Source: a bacterium (GTDB taxonomy: Bacteria; Actinomycetota; UBA4738; HRBIN12). From it: a stretch of 33,503 bases of DNA. The notes under the pieces are model-generated. The model made no database searches. It was not told the origin of the DNA and saw nothing but the letters and a program-made list of their open reading frames with translations. Each line of letters starts with the position of its first letter. Within the stretch, counting starts at the first letter, position 1. Below, piece by piece: positions 25,048 through 32,068 of this stretch. The DNA lies in contig JAHEXX010000009.1 of assembly GCA_023251895.1 (NCBI GenBank), positions 1 to 33,503 on the forward strand, read 5' to 3'. A program made the position numbers and the translations under genes.

Positions 25048-25116
25048 TCGGGTCTCACCGGCCGACAGCCTACGACGGTGCGGCCGGGGGCCGCCGGATC
25101 CGGTCCGATCCACCGG

Positions 25117-25144
25117 TTGACTTTCACTTCGTATTGAATAAACT
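25117..25144 (+). promoter_or_regulatory. Promoter for the DUF2089 operon
   Basis: TTGACT (25117-25122) and TAAACT (25139-25144) are separated by 16 bases. They resemble a sigma-70 -35/-10 pair and face the plus-strand gene at 25201. This A+T-richer stretch stands out in the high-G+C surroundings. Confidence 0.6.
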
Positions 25145-25158
25145 GAAACTCAAGTTTC
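25145..25158. promoter_or_regulatory. Palindromic operator candidate GAAAC-N4-GTTTC
   Basis: GAAAC (25145-25149) and GTTTC (25154-25158) form a five-base inverted repeat immediately after the -10 box, covering the expected transcription start. A repressor, perhaps the operon's own HTH protein, could bind here. Confidence 0.4.
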
Positions 25159-25200
25159 GGTTCCTTCAAGTCGATATGAAGCGAGAACGGAGCGTGGCCG

Positions 25201-25515
25201 ATGGCGATGCCGGGAGTGGAGCAGGAGGAACGGCGATGGGTGGACCTGCTGTCCGACGAGGACATGGTGTTCCTCAAGCGGTTCCTGCTGGCCTCGGGGA
25301 CCCTGAAGGAGCTGGCCAGGATGTACGGGATCTCGTACCCGACGGTCCGGCTGCGGTTGGACCGGTTGATCCAGAAGGTGGAGCTGCTGGACCAGCACGC
25401 CGGGTCTGGGCCCCTGGAGCTGCGGCTGCGGGCGCTGTACGCGGACGGGAAGTTGGACGACGAGAGCTTCCGCGAGCTGCTGGAGGCCTACCGGACGGAG
25501 GTGGAGGAGCAGTGA
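25201..25515 (+). CDS. DUF2089-family HTH protein
   Basis: A 104-residue protein. LSDEDMVFLKRFLLASGTLKELARMYGISYPTVRLRLDRLIQKVELLD is a clear helix-turn-helix region (about residues 17-64) characteristic of DUF2089; the C-terminal half is helical and acidic. The usual N-terminal zinc-binding part of longer DUF2089 proteins is missing, so only the HTH part is present. The ATG at 25201 is used; a second ATG at 25207 is possible. Its stop overlaps the next start as GTGA (25512-25515). The pairing with a membrane-anchored partner suggests a regulator tied to an envelope signal, which is inference. Confidence 0.8.
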   Translation: MAMPGVEQEERRWVDLLSDEDMVFLKRFLLASGTLKELARMYGISYPTVRLRLDRLIQKVELLDQHAGSGPLELRLRALYADGKLDDESFRELLEAYRTEVEEQ

Positions 25516-26351
25516 AGACGCTGATCGGTGCGATGTTGTGCGCGTCGGCGATGCTGGGGTGGTCCGCCCCACCGGCGGTCGCGGCGGACGCCGGCGTGCA
25601 GGTGGACTGGAACCGGACGGCTCCGGCCTCCGGGCAGGTCGTGGACGGAGCGGCCGTCGTCACGGCCAGTGACGCGGGCGGCGCGTTCCCGCTGGTCGTG
25701 ATGGAGGACCCGCACGTCACGGCCCCCGGGTACGCGGTGGTGGGGAACGTGCGGTATCAGGGCGTGGCCGGACGCGGGTACCTGGAGATGTGGAGCGTGT
25801 TCCCCGACGGGAACCGCTACTTCTCCCGGACCGTCGAGGACTCGGGCTCGATGGCCGCGCTCTCGGGCGACTCGGACTGGCGGGAGTTCCAGCTTCCCTT
25901 CGAACTCGGCACCGGGGGGGCGCCGAGCCGTCTGGAGATCGACGTGGTGCTGCCGGGTGCCGGAACGGTCTCGGTGGGCCCGCTCCGTCTGGTCCCGCTC
26001 GACGCTGCCTCCGGCGGGGAGGGATGGTGGTCCGCCCTGACCGGAGGTCTGGTCGGGGGGACGGGAGGCGCCCTCATCGGCGTCCTGGGCGCGGTGATCG
26101 GAGGGCTGACCTCACGACGGCGGGCCCGGCGCTTCGTGCTCGGCGCGATGTGGACGGCGGTCGGCGTGGGGTGTGCGCTGCTGGTGACGGGTGGCGTGGC
26201 CGTCGCCCTGTCGCAGCCGTACGCCGTGTACTTCCCGCTGCTTCTGGGCGGAGCGCTCCTGGCGGGGATATTCGGCGGCAACCTCCGGACGGCCCGGCGG
26301 GCCTTCGCCGACGCAGAGCTGCGGAAGATGCGGGCGATGGACGCTGTTTAG
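25512..26351 (+). CDS. Signal-peptide protein with jelly-roll-like domain and membrane tail
   Basis: A 279-residue protein. A signal peptide (VKTLIGAMLCASAMLGWSAPPAVAA) leads to a roughly 150-residue beta-rich part (VQVDWNRTAP through VSVGPLRLVPLD) resembling a carbohydrate-binding-like jelly roll. A glycine-rich segment and two or three membrane helices (about residues 175-260) follow, and the C-terminal tail RTARRAFADAELRKMRAMDAV is charged and probably cytoplasmic. I do not recognise a named family. The GTG at 25512 overlaps the DUF2089 stop. A sensor whose tail contacts the DUF2089 protein would fit, but this is inference. Confidence 0.72.
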   Translation: MKTLIGAMLCASAMLGWSAPPAVAADAGVQVDWNRTAPASGQVVDGAAVVTASDAGGAFPLVVMEDPHVTAPGYAVVGNVRYQGVAGRGYLEMWSVFPDGNRYFSRTVEDSGSMAALSGDSDWREFQLPFELGTGGAPSRLEIDVVLPGAGTVSVGPLRLVPLDAASGGEGWWSALTGGLVGGTGGALIGVLGAVIGGLTSRRRARRFVLGAMWTAVGVGCALLVTGGVAVALSQPYAVYFPLLLGGALLAGIFGGNLRTARRAFADAELRKMRAMDAV

Positions 26352-26362
26352 TCAGGCCCCTT

Positions 26363-26397
26363 GCTCCGCGCTTCAGCGCTCGAGCTCGTCGCGGAGC
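26363..26397 (+). terminator. Possible stem-loop after the DUF2089 operon
   Basis: GCTCCGCG (26363-26370) pairs with CGCGGAGC (26390-26397). The 19-base loop can fold further. It starts 12 bp after the stop at 26351 and lacks a T-run. Confidence 0.35.
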
Positions 26398-26450
26398 GCG
26401 GGCACGATATCAGTCGCCCAGGCTTCCACGGGTACACTTGGGGGGCGAGA

Positions 26451-26489
26451 CGCGCAACGTCGGCCGTTGCGCGACGGATTTCGTTGCGC
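26451..26489. promoter_or_regulatory. Three-half-site operator of the Xre/RES operon
   Basis: CGCGCAACG (26451-26459) and CGTTGCGCG (26465-26473) form a perfect nine-base inverted repeat with a five-base spacer. A third copy of the half-site, CGTTGCGC, follows at 26482-26489, 17 bases after the second. The sites overlap the -35 and the spacer of the predicted promoter, which is the expected arrangement for autorepression by the antitoxin. Confidence 0.75.
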
Positions 26490-26495
26490 TATCCT
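26467..26495 (+). promoter_or_regulatory. Promoter of the Xre/RES toxin-antitoxin operon
   Basis: TTGCGC (26467-26472) and TATCCT (26490-26495) are separated by 17 bases. The predicted start would leave a leader of about 23 bases containing GAAGGAGGTG. The -35 lies inside an operator half-site. Confidence 0.6.
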
Positions 26496-26524
26496 GGCAG
26501 CGCGAAACGGGAAGGAGGTGCGCC

Positions 26525-26857
26525 GTGCCGATCGCCGTTCGGGAGAGGCTGAGGGCCGTCGAGAGGGACCTGGGCAGCCAGGCCGAGGTGGCCAGGGTGC
26601 TCGGGGTGAGCCGCTCTCGCGTCAGCCGCTGGCTGAGGGACGAGGACCCGGACCCCAAGAACCGGCGGAAGCTGGAAGGGCTGGAGTTCGTCCTGGCACG
26701 GCTCCAACAGACCTATGAACCGGACACCGCCGGCAAGTGGCTCCGGGGGTTCAACGCTCACCTCGGCGATCGGCGACCCGTCGATCTACTGTCAGCGGGC
26801 CGGGTGGCCGAGGTGCTCCGGGCCATCGAGGCCGAGGAGACCGGGGCCTACGGCTGA
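26525..26857 (+). CDS. Xre/MbcA/ParS-type antitoxin
   Basis: A 110-residue protein. The N-terminal helix-turn-helix (QAEVARVLGVSRSRVSRWLRDEDPDP, about residues 19-45) would bind the palindromic operator just upstream. The C-terminal toxin-binding domain shows AGKWLRGFNAHLGDRRPVDLL followed by AGRVAEVLRAIE, the standard MbcA/ParS signature. AAGGAGGTG (26512-26520) lies four bases before the GTG at 26525. The stop TGA is directly followed by the toxin GTG (TGAGTG). It neutralises the RES toxin and probably represses the operon, as known for this family. Confidence 0.9.
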   Translation: MPIAVRERLRAVERDLGSQAEVARVLGVSRSRVSRWLRDEDPDPKNRRKLEGLEFVLARLQQTYEPDTAGKWLRGFNAHLGDRRPVDLLSAGRVAEVLRAIEAEETGAYG

Positions 26858-27415
26858 GTGCTGTACCGCGCGTTTCCCTACCGGGCGGGAGTGGATCCCC
26901 TGCAGGACGGCGGCGCCCTGTGGGTTCCGCGCGAGTCCCAGGGCTCGGGCCGTCACGACAACCCCGACCGGTACGGTGCCCTGTATTCTGCGCGAGCCCC
27001 CGAGTCTGCCGTGGCCGAGCGCATCCAGGCGTTCAGGGGGCAGACCATCACCGACCGCGACCTCCGGCGAGCCGACGGACGTCCGCTGAGCCTGGCCGCC
27101 ATCGACGACGCCGCGCTGCCGGCGCTCGTGGACCTGGACGATCCGCGGGAGCTCGCGCGTCGCCGCCTGCGGCCATCGATGGTCGCCACGCGCGAACGCA
27201 CGGTCACCCGATCGATCGCCCTCGACATCTTCGAGGGAGGCGCCGTGGGGCTCTCATGGTGGTCCACGCTCGAGGCCTCCTGGACCAACGTCACGCTATT
27301 CGCGGAACGAGCCACTCGGCTGCTGCGGGAAGAGGGGGAACCGGAGCCGCTGACCATCCGCCATCCCGCGGTCCGAACGGCTGCGGACGTCCTCGGGATC
27401 GGCCTCGCCCGGTAA
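26858..27415 (+). CDS. RES-domain toxin (NAD+-degrading, MbcT-like)
   Basis: A 185-residue RES-domain protein. The family's first arginine sits in VLYRAFPYRA, GRHDNPDRYGALYSA gives the next arginine and the Y-x-A strand, and AVAERI places the conserved glutamate (E54). A serine-containing WWSTLEASWTN segment follows later. RES toxins degrade NAD+ by phosphorolysis or hydrolysis, arresting growth. The gene begins immediately after the antitoxin stop, so the two are translationally linked. Antitoxin first, toxin second is the usual order. It appears intact. Confidence 0.88.
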   Translation: MLYRAFPYRAGVDPLQDGGALWVPRESQGSGRHDNPDRYGALYSARAPESAVAERIQAFRGQTITDRDLRRADGRPLSLAAIDDAALPALVDLDDPRELARRRLRPSMVATRERTVTRSIALDIFEGGAVGLSWWSTLEASWTNVTLFAERATRLLREEGEPEPLTIRHPAVRTAADVLGIGLAR

Positions 27416-27426
27416 CGGGAGGGATA

Positions 27427-27441
27427 GCCAGCTGCGCTGGC
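27427..27441 (+). terminator. Small hairpin after the RES toxin
   Basis: GCCAGC (27427-27432) pairs with GCTGGC (27436-27441) around a TGC loop, 12 bp after the toxin stop. It has no T-run, so termination is uncertain. Confidence 0.3.
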
Positions 27442-27485
27442 GGACACCCTCACCGCGCCGAGAACGGAGTGTGCGGGGCTGGGGA

Positions 27486-27559
27486 TGGTTTCTCTCCCCG
27501 GCACCTGTCAAGGGTTTCACATTCTCGACCCACGACGTCTCGGTGAAACCCTTGACAGG
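27486..27559. repeat. Palindromic 74-bp element, copy 1 (left of cyclase 2)
   Basis: The element begins TGGTTTCTCTCCCCGGCAC and then carries a perfect 17-base inverted repeat: 27504-27520 pairs with 27543-27559 around a 22-base loop. Each arm contains TTGACA, facing outward. A second copy in the same orientation lies at 31177-31250, with only about five substitutions and one inserted T. The two copies bracket the 3.4-kb cyclase-2 gene. The element type is not recognised. Confidence 0.8.
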
Positions 27560-27616
27560 CCGTGCGACAAGCGGGGACGGGCGACCGTCGGCTGCTTTGA
27601 CCACGCGGCGAAGCCG

Positions 27617-30600
27617 TCAGGAGCTCAGGGCGGTCGTGCGGCCGAGTAGCTCGTCGACCTCGGCGACGAGCGGCGCCGCTCTCAGCCCCGCGAACACCTG
27701 GCGAGCCGCGCGCAGACGTTCACCGGCCTCGTTCGGCCGACCCAGCGCGAGGAGGCACCGAGCTGCACCCATGAGCGACTGGCCGTGCTCGAGGACGTGC
27801 GGGAACGAGCGCCACCGGCCGGCCGACTCCTCGTACAGCTCCACCCCTGCCGCGGGGTCCCCTTCGGCCTCGGCGAGGACGGCCCGCGCTCCGAGCACGC
27901 TATTGCGATCGCGGGTCAGGAAGGGCGTGAAGCCCTCGAGGAGCTCTCGGAGCACGTCCGCCGCTCCGCCCGCCAGGCACACGAACGCCGAGTCGTCCAG
28001 CAACCACCCGCGGAACCCGGGCCGCTCGCGCATCAGACGACCGAGCTCCTCCACGAGTGCGACCGCCCCCGCCGCGTCGCCCCGGAAGAGCCGGCTCACC
28101 GCCGCCACCCGGAACGCGGGAACCACCACTTGCCCGTCACCGATCTCCCGTGCTCGCGGAAGGATCTCGTCTTCGATAGCGGTGGCCCCCTCGAGAACGC
28201 CTCGGCGCAGGAGGACGCACTGCCGGAACGTCTCGGCCAGGACATAGACCTGACTGCTGCGGTCCGGCTCGCCGGCGAGGACCCGGTCCCCGATCTCGAG
28301 CACCTCATCCCAGAGCCCCAGATCGAACCGCGTCCACATGCTCTCCATCCGGGCCCAGTTCGCGGCGCCCGTCGCGCCGCGGCGTTCCCCGAGCTCGACG
28401 GCTCCGTCGAAGACCTCCTGCCCCTTCGACGGGCCCTCGTCGAACCAGACGATGTCGCCCAGGTTCACGTGGGCGGCACACACGAACCCGGCCGGTGCCG
28501 ACTCGAGTGCGATGCGCAGCCCTTCGCGGAGATCTTCGATCCCCTCCGCCACCTCGCCGAAGTCGATCCGGGCCTGTCCTCGGAACTGCAGCAGGACCCC
28601 CATCTCGGTCTCCGAGCCGAACTCCCGCACCACCGGGAGCGCGGCCTCGATCCGGAGCAGGGACTCCGCGCTTCGGCCGGCGAGGCCGTTGGCGGCGACC
28701 GCGCGCGTCATCACCTGAGCGAGCTCGCGACCCGGCGGCTGTCCCTCCAGGATCCGAACCGCCTCCTCGATCAGCTCGAACTGCTTCGCCGTCTCCCCGC
28801 GCCTCCATGCGATCCGAGAGAAGTTCGCCAGGACCTCCGCCTCAGCCCGCTGGTTCCTCTGCGTTCGGGCCTCGTCGAGCGCCTCGCGGCAGATCGCCTC
28901 GGGGTCCTGTACGCGGGCCCAGCCCGCGACCTCGAACCGCGCCCCCAGCAGGAGCACCTGCAACCGCTCGGGCTCGCCCGGCCGGGTCAGCTCCAGGGCG
29001 TGCCGGTAGTAGTCGAACGACTTCCCGATGTCGAGGCGCGTCGCCTGCTCGCTCGCCAGCACAAGAAAGCGCAGGGTGAGGGCCTCGAGCTCGGCAACAT
29101 CCTCACCGGCGGCGCGCGCCAGCTCGAGGGCCTGCTCGCAGTGGTAGACGAGTAGCTCGGCGCTGTCGGCGATACGCTCACCGGCGATGCGCTCGATCCA
29201 GACGACCGCGGAGCGATGCTTCGTCGCCCGCACCGCCCGCGGGATCTGGCCGTAGGCGACGTCGCGGATCAACATGTGCCAGAAGGCGTACTCGGCCTCG
29301 CCCTCGATCGAAGGACGTCGCGCCGGCCGGACCAGCTCCTTGCGGGCGAGCTCGTGGAGCCCATCGCGCACCTCGCGGGGGTCGAGCTCGCCCATCTCGG
29401 CGAGCGCGCCCGCCCAGAAGACCTTCCCGATCACCGCCGCATCCTGGAGCAGCGCCTTCCGCTCGGGTGGGAGCGTGTCGAGGCGGGCGGCGATCAGCGC
29501 CTGCAATGATTCCGGTACCGGGATCTCCTCTTCGCCGGCGGCGAGATCCCACATCGCGCCGCGACGCACGAGCACGCCCCGGTCCACGAGCATTCGGATG
29601 AACTCCTCCGCGTAGAGGGGGTTGCCGCCGGCGCGCGAGAGGAGCGCGGCCTGCGTGTCGACCGGAAGGACGGCCTGGTCGAGCAGCGCCGCGATCAGCT
29701 GCGCGGTCTCCTCGGGCGACAGGGGCGAGAGCGAGATCGCCGTGTGATTGCGCTTTCCGCCTCCCCATCCCGGCTCGCGCTCGTACAGCTCCGGCCGCGC
29801 GGTGCACAGGAGGACCAGGGGGACCCCGCTGGCCCAGTCGGCCAGGTGCTCGACGAAGGCCAGCATCGCCGGGTCGGCCCAGTGCAGGTCCTCGATCACC
29901 AGGACGAACGGGCGAGTGGCCGCGATGGCTTCCAGGAAGCTCCGCCACGCAGCGAACGACTCCTCCCGCTCGGCAGCCGCCGCGTCTCCGTCTCCCAGGC
30001 CCACGAGCGGCGCCAGACGCGCGCGGATCCAATCCCGCTCGGACCCTTCCTCGACGACCGACTCCACCGCCTCCGCGAGCTTCGCGGCCGCCGCCTCCGG
30101 TCCGTCGTTCTCCAGGATCCCGGCGTGGGACTTCACCACCTCGCCGAGCGCCCAGAACGTGATGCCCTCCCCGTACGGAAGACACCGGCCCTGCCGCCAG
30201 AACACCAGGATGGGCAGCTCATCGATGAAGGTGCGGAACTCGCGCACCAGCCGCGATTTCCCCACGCCGGGTTCACCCGAGAGCGTGACGAGCTGAAGGC
30301 TCTGCTCGCTCACCGCGCGCCGATACAGGTCCCGCAGCTGCGAGAGCTCGTGGTCGCGCCCGATCAACGGCGTCGTGGTCCCCGGCTCGAGGTCGACACC
30401 GAAGCGGCTCCGGGCACCGAGGGCCCGCCAGAGGGGGAGGGCCTCGTCCTTCCCCTTGACCGTGACGGCCTCCAGGCGCTCGTACTCGATCGGGTAGCGG
30501 GTCGCGCGGTACGTGAGCTCCCCCACGACGACGCCGCCGACGGGGGCGACCCCCTGCAACCGGGAGGCGACGTTCACGACGTCGCCGGTGACGAAGCCCT

Positions 30601-31063
30601 CGCCCTGATCCGGCCGGGCCCCGAGGGCTACCACTGCCTCGCCCGTGTTCACGGCCGCGCGGACGGCGAGGTCCAGACCCGGTCGCTCCCGATTCAGCTC
30701 GTCGATCGCCTCGATGATGCGCAGGGCCGCCCGAACCGCCCGCTCGGCGTCGTCCTCGTGCGAGACGGGGGCGCCGAAGACCGCCATGACGGCGTCGCCG
30801 ATGAACTTCTCGACGGTGCCGCCGAAGCCCTCGATCTCCCGCTTCAGGCGGTCGTGGTAGAGGCGAAGCGTCGCCCGGACGTCCTCCGGGTCGGCGCGGT
30901 CGGAGCGCGCCGTGAACCCGACGAGGTCCACGAACAGAACCGAGACGACCTTGCGCTCCTCGCCGGCCGGGGCCGAGGCGACGCCCTCGAGGACCGCGCC
31001 GCAAGCCGAGCAGAAGCGCGCGCGGTCGCCGTTGTCTTCGCCACAGATCGCGCAGCGTTGCAC
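27617..31063 (-). CDS. Zinc-ribbon / class III cyclase / AAA-type ATPase / TPR regulator 2
   Basis: A 1148-residue paralogue of the protein at 15.9-19.4 kb with the same order. The zinc ribbon uses C4, C7, C18 and C21. The cyclase domain has metal aspartates D46 (FVDLVGFT) and D90 (KFIGDAVMAVFG) and the pair N164 and R168 (GDVVNVASRL), so catalysis looks intact. The NTPase has Walker A GEPGVGKS (263-270) and Walker B VLVIEDLHWAD (387-397), and a long TPR-like helical region completes it. RQGRCLPYG and GWGGGKRN are shared almost exactly with the paralogue. The GTG at 31063 has no Shine-Dalgarno. The gene stands alone between two 74-bp palindromic repeats. Confidence 0.9.
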   Translation of the reverse strand: MQRCAICGEDNGDRARFCSACGAVLEGVASAPAGEERKVVSVLFVDLVGFTARSDRADPEDVRATLRLYHDRLKREIEGFGGTVEKFIGDAVMAVFGAPVSHEDDAERAVRAALRIIEAIDELNRERPGLDLAVRAAVNTGEAVVALGARPDQGEGFVTGDVVNVASRLQGVAPVGGVVVGELTYRATRYPIEYERLEAVTVKGKDEALPLWRALGARSRFGVDLEPGTTTPLIGRDHELSQLRDLYRRAVSEQSLQLVTLSGEPGVGKSRLVREFRTFIDELPILVFWRQGRCLPYGEGITFWALGEVVKSHAGILENDGPEAAAAKLAEAVESVVEEGSERDWIRARLAPLVGLGDGDAAAAEREESFAAWRSFLEAIAATRPFVLVIEDLHWADPAMLAFVEHLADWASGVPLVLLCTARPELYEREPGWGGGKRNHTAISLSPLSPEETAQLIAALLDQAVLPVDTQAALLSRAGGNPLYAEEFIRMLVDRGVLVRRGAMWDLAAGEEEIPVPESLQALIAARLDTLPPERKALLQDAAVIGKVFWAGALAEMGELDPREVRDGLHELARKELVRPARRPSIEGEAEYAFWHMLIRDVAYGQIPRAVRATKHRSAVVWIERIAGERIADSAELLVYHCEQALELARAAGEDVAELEALTLRFLVLASEQATRLDIGKSFDYYRHALELTRPGEPERLQVLLLGARFEVAGWARVQDPEAICREALDEARTQRNQRAEAEVLANFSRIAWRRGETAKQFELIEEAVRILEGQPPGRELAQVMTRAVAANGLAGRSAESLLRIEAALPVVREFGSETEMGVLLQFRGQARIDFGEVAEGIEDLREGLRIALESAPAGFVCAAHVNLGDIVWFDEGPSKGQEVFDGAVELGERRGATGAANWARMESMWTRFDLGLWDEVLEIGDRVLAGEPDRSSQVYVLAETFRQCVLLRRGVLEGATAIEDEILPRAREIGDGQVVVPAFRVAAVSRLFRGDAAGAVALVEELGRLMRERPGFRGWLLDDSAFVCLAGGAADVLRELLEGFTPFLTRDRNSVLGARAVLAEAEGDPAAGVELYEESAGRWRSFPHVLEHGQSLMGAARCLLALGRPNEAGERLRAARQVFAGLRAAPLVAEVDELLGRTTALSS

Positions 31064-31176
31064 CCGAGGAGTCTAAGCGCTCCCCGTTGCACCACGGAAC
31101 GGCGGCCCTCGCGGCACAGGGCCGGTGCGCGCTAAGGAAGAGGTGGCGGACCTGGGAAGCTGGGAACAGGCAAGGT

Positions 31177-31250
31177 TGGTTTCTCTCCCCGGCACGTGTC
31201 AAGGGTTTTCACGTTCTCGACCTACGACGTCTCGGTGAAACCCCTGACAA
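31177..31250. repeat. Palindromic 74-bp element, copy 2 (right of cyclase 2)
   Basis: Same orientation as copy 1 and beginning with the identical 19 bases (31177-31195). The inverted repeat is imperfect here: the arm 31197-31212 has one extra T and one mismatch relative to 31235-31249. The central block CTACGACGTCTCGGTGAAAC differs from copy 1 by one base. It lies upstream of the cyclase-2 start, so it could also influence that gene's transcript. Confidence 0.8.
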
Positions 31251-31324
31251 GTCGCCGCACGAGAATGGTGAACGGGCAACGGAGCACACCCGCGGGCGTA
31301 ACATCGGCCCAGTTATCGGCCCGG

Positions 31325-31753
31325 TCACCCGGCCGAGAGAAGGCGCCGGAGAGCCCGAGCGTCGAGCGGGTCAACCCGGCGAAGCCCTCGTACCCCGTCG
31401 AGGGCCGCGTCGGCGGACAGGACGATCTCGACTTCGTGGGCCAGGCACGTGCCGGCGTGGAGCAGGTCGGCCGGCCCCAGTCCCGGCGCCCGAAGGGCGA
31501 GGGCCAGACGGAAGGCTTCGTCGGTCACGGGAAGGAGCGGGGTGAAGACGGTGTACGCGTGGGCGGCGAGCCCTTCCAGGGAACCGGCGCGGCCGGAGCG
31601 CTCCACGTACCACACCTCCTCGAGGGCCGCCGGCGACGTCCGCCCGTCGGCCTCGCCGCGAGCGACGCCCTCGAGCACCTCGACGCAGGGCCCGCGGTAC
31701 TCGCTCTCGCTCGCCGCGTACACGATGACGTTGGCGTCGACGAAGAAGGTCAC
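31325..31753 (-). CDS. PIN-domain toxin (VapC-like)
   Basis: A 142-residue PIN nuclease. The acidic metal site is complete: D6 (FFVDANVIVYA), E45/E46 (SPAALEEVWYV), D96 (GPADLLHAG) and D115 (LSADAALD). VapC-type PIN toxins cut RNA, often tRNA or 23S rRNA. The GTG at 31753 overlaps the antitoxin stop as GTGA, so translation is coupled. No truncation is seen. A housekeeping RNase role is less likely given the partner gene. Confidence 0.88.
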   Translation of the reverse strand: MTFFVDANVIVYAASESEYRGPCVEVLEGVARGEADGRTSPAALEEVWYVERSGRAGSLEGLAAHAYTVFTPLLPVTDEAFRLALALRAPGLGPADLLHAGTCLAHEVEIVLSADAALDGVRGLRRVDPLDARALRRLLSAG

Positions 31754-31998
31754 GGGGCCGACCCCGTCCGTTCCTCCTCCACCAGACGCTCGAGCTCCTG
31801 GGGCGGCAGGAAGCGTCCCCGCATCGCGCGGATCTCGTCCACGGCGCGGATCCGCTCCTCCCGCGCAACCGTGCCGAGGTGCTGATCGACGGCCTCCCGG
31901 ACGAGCCCGGAAACGGACGTGCCGCGGCGCCTGGACTCGGCCTCGAGACGTCTGCGCTGCTCGGGGCTCACCAGGATCTGCAGCCGTTCGCTGAACAT
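31750..31998 (-). CDS. Ribbon-helix-helix antitoxin (VapB-like)
   Basis: An 82-residue protein. MFSERLQILVSPEQRRRLEAESRRRGTSVSGLVREAVDQHL is a clear ribbon-helix-helix fold: an N-terminal strand, then two helices split by RGTSVS. The C-terminal tail (FLPPQELERLVEEERTGS) is acidic and would wrap the PIN toxin. No Shine-Dalgarno precedes the ATG at 31998; TATACT (32005-32010, minus strand) lies seven bases ahead, so a leaderless mRNA is likely. The protein probably represses its own promoter at the neighbouring GTGT/ACAC-rich stretch. Confidence 0.87.
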   Translation of the reverse strand: MFSERLQILVSPEQRRRLEAESRRRGTSVSGLVREAVDQHLGTVAREERIRAVDEIRAMRGRFLPPQELERLVEEERTGSAP

Positions 31999-32004
31999 AC
32001 ACAC

Positions 32005-32010
32005 AGTATA
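32005..32010 (-). promoter_or_regulatory. -10 box for leaderless RHH/PIN operon
   Basis: TATACT on the minus strand ends six bases before the antitoxin ATG, so the predicted first transcribed base is at or beside the start codon. The surrounding GTGTGTATACTGTGTGT is partly palindromic around GTATAC and may be the antitoxin operator. Confidence 0.5.
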
Positions 32011-32068
32011 CACACTAGATAATCGGTGCACCGAGGCTACCGGGCGCCTCGCCCTCCTGGCCCGGGCA

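Noticed and set aside
27486-27559. Palindromic element considered as an integron attC site or CRISPR repeat
   Set aside because: No integrase-type core sites, no cassette series and only two copies 3.7 kb apart; not a regularly spaced array.
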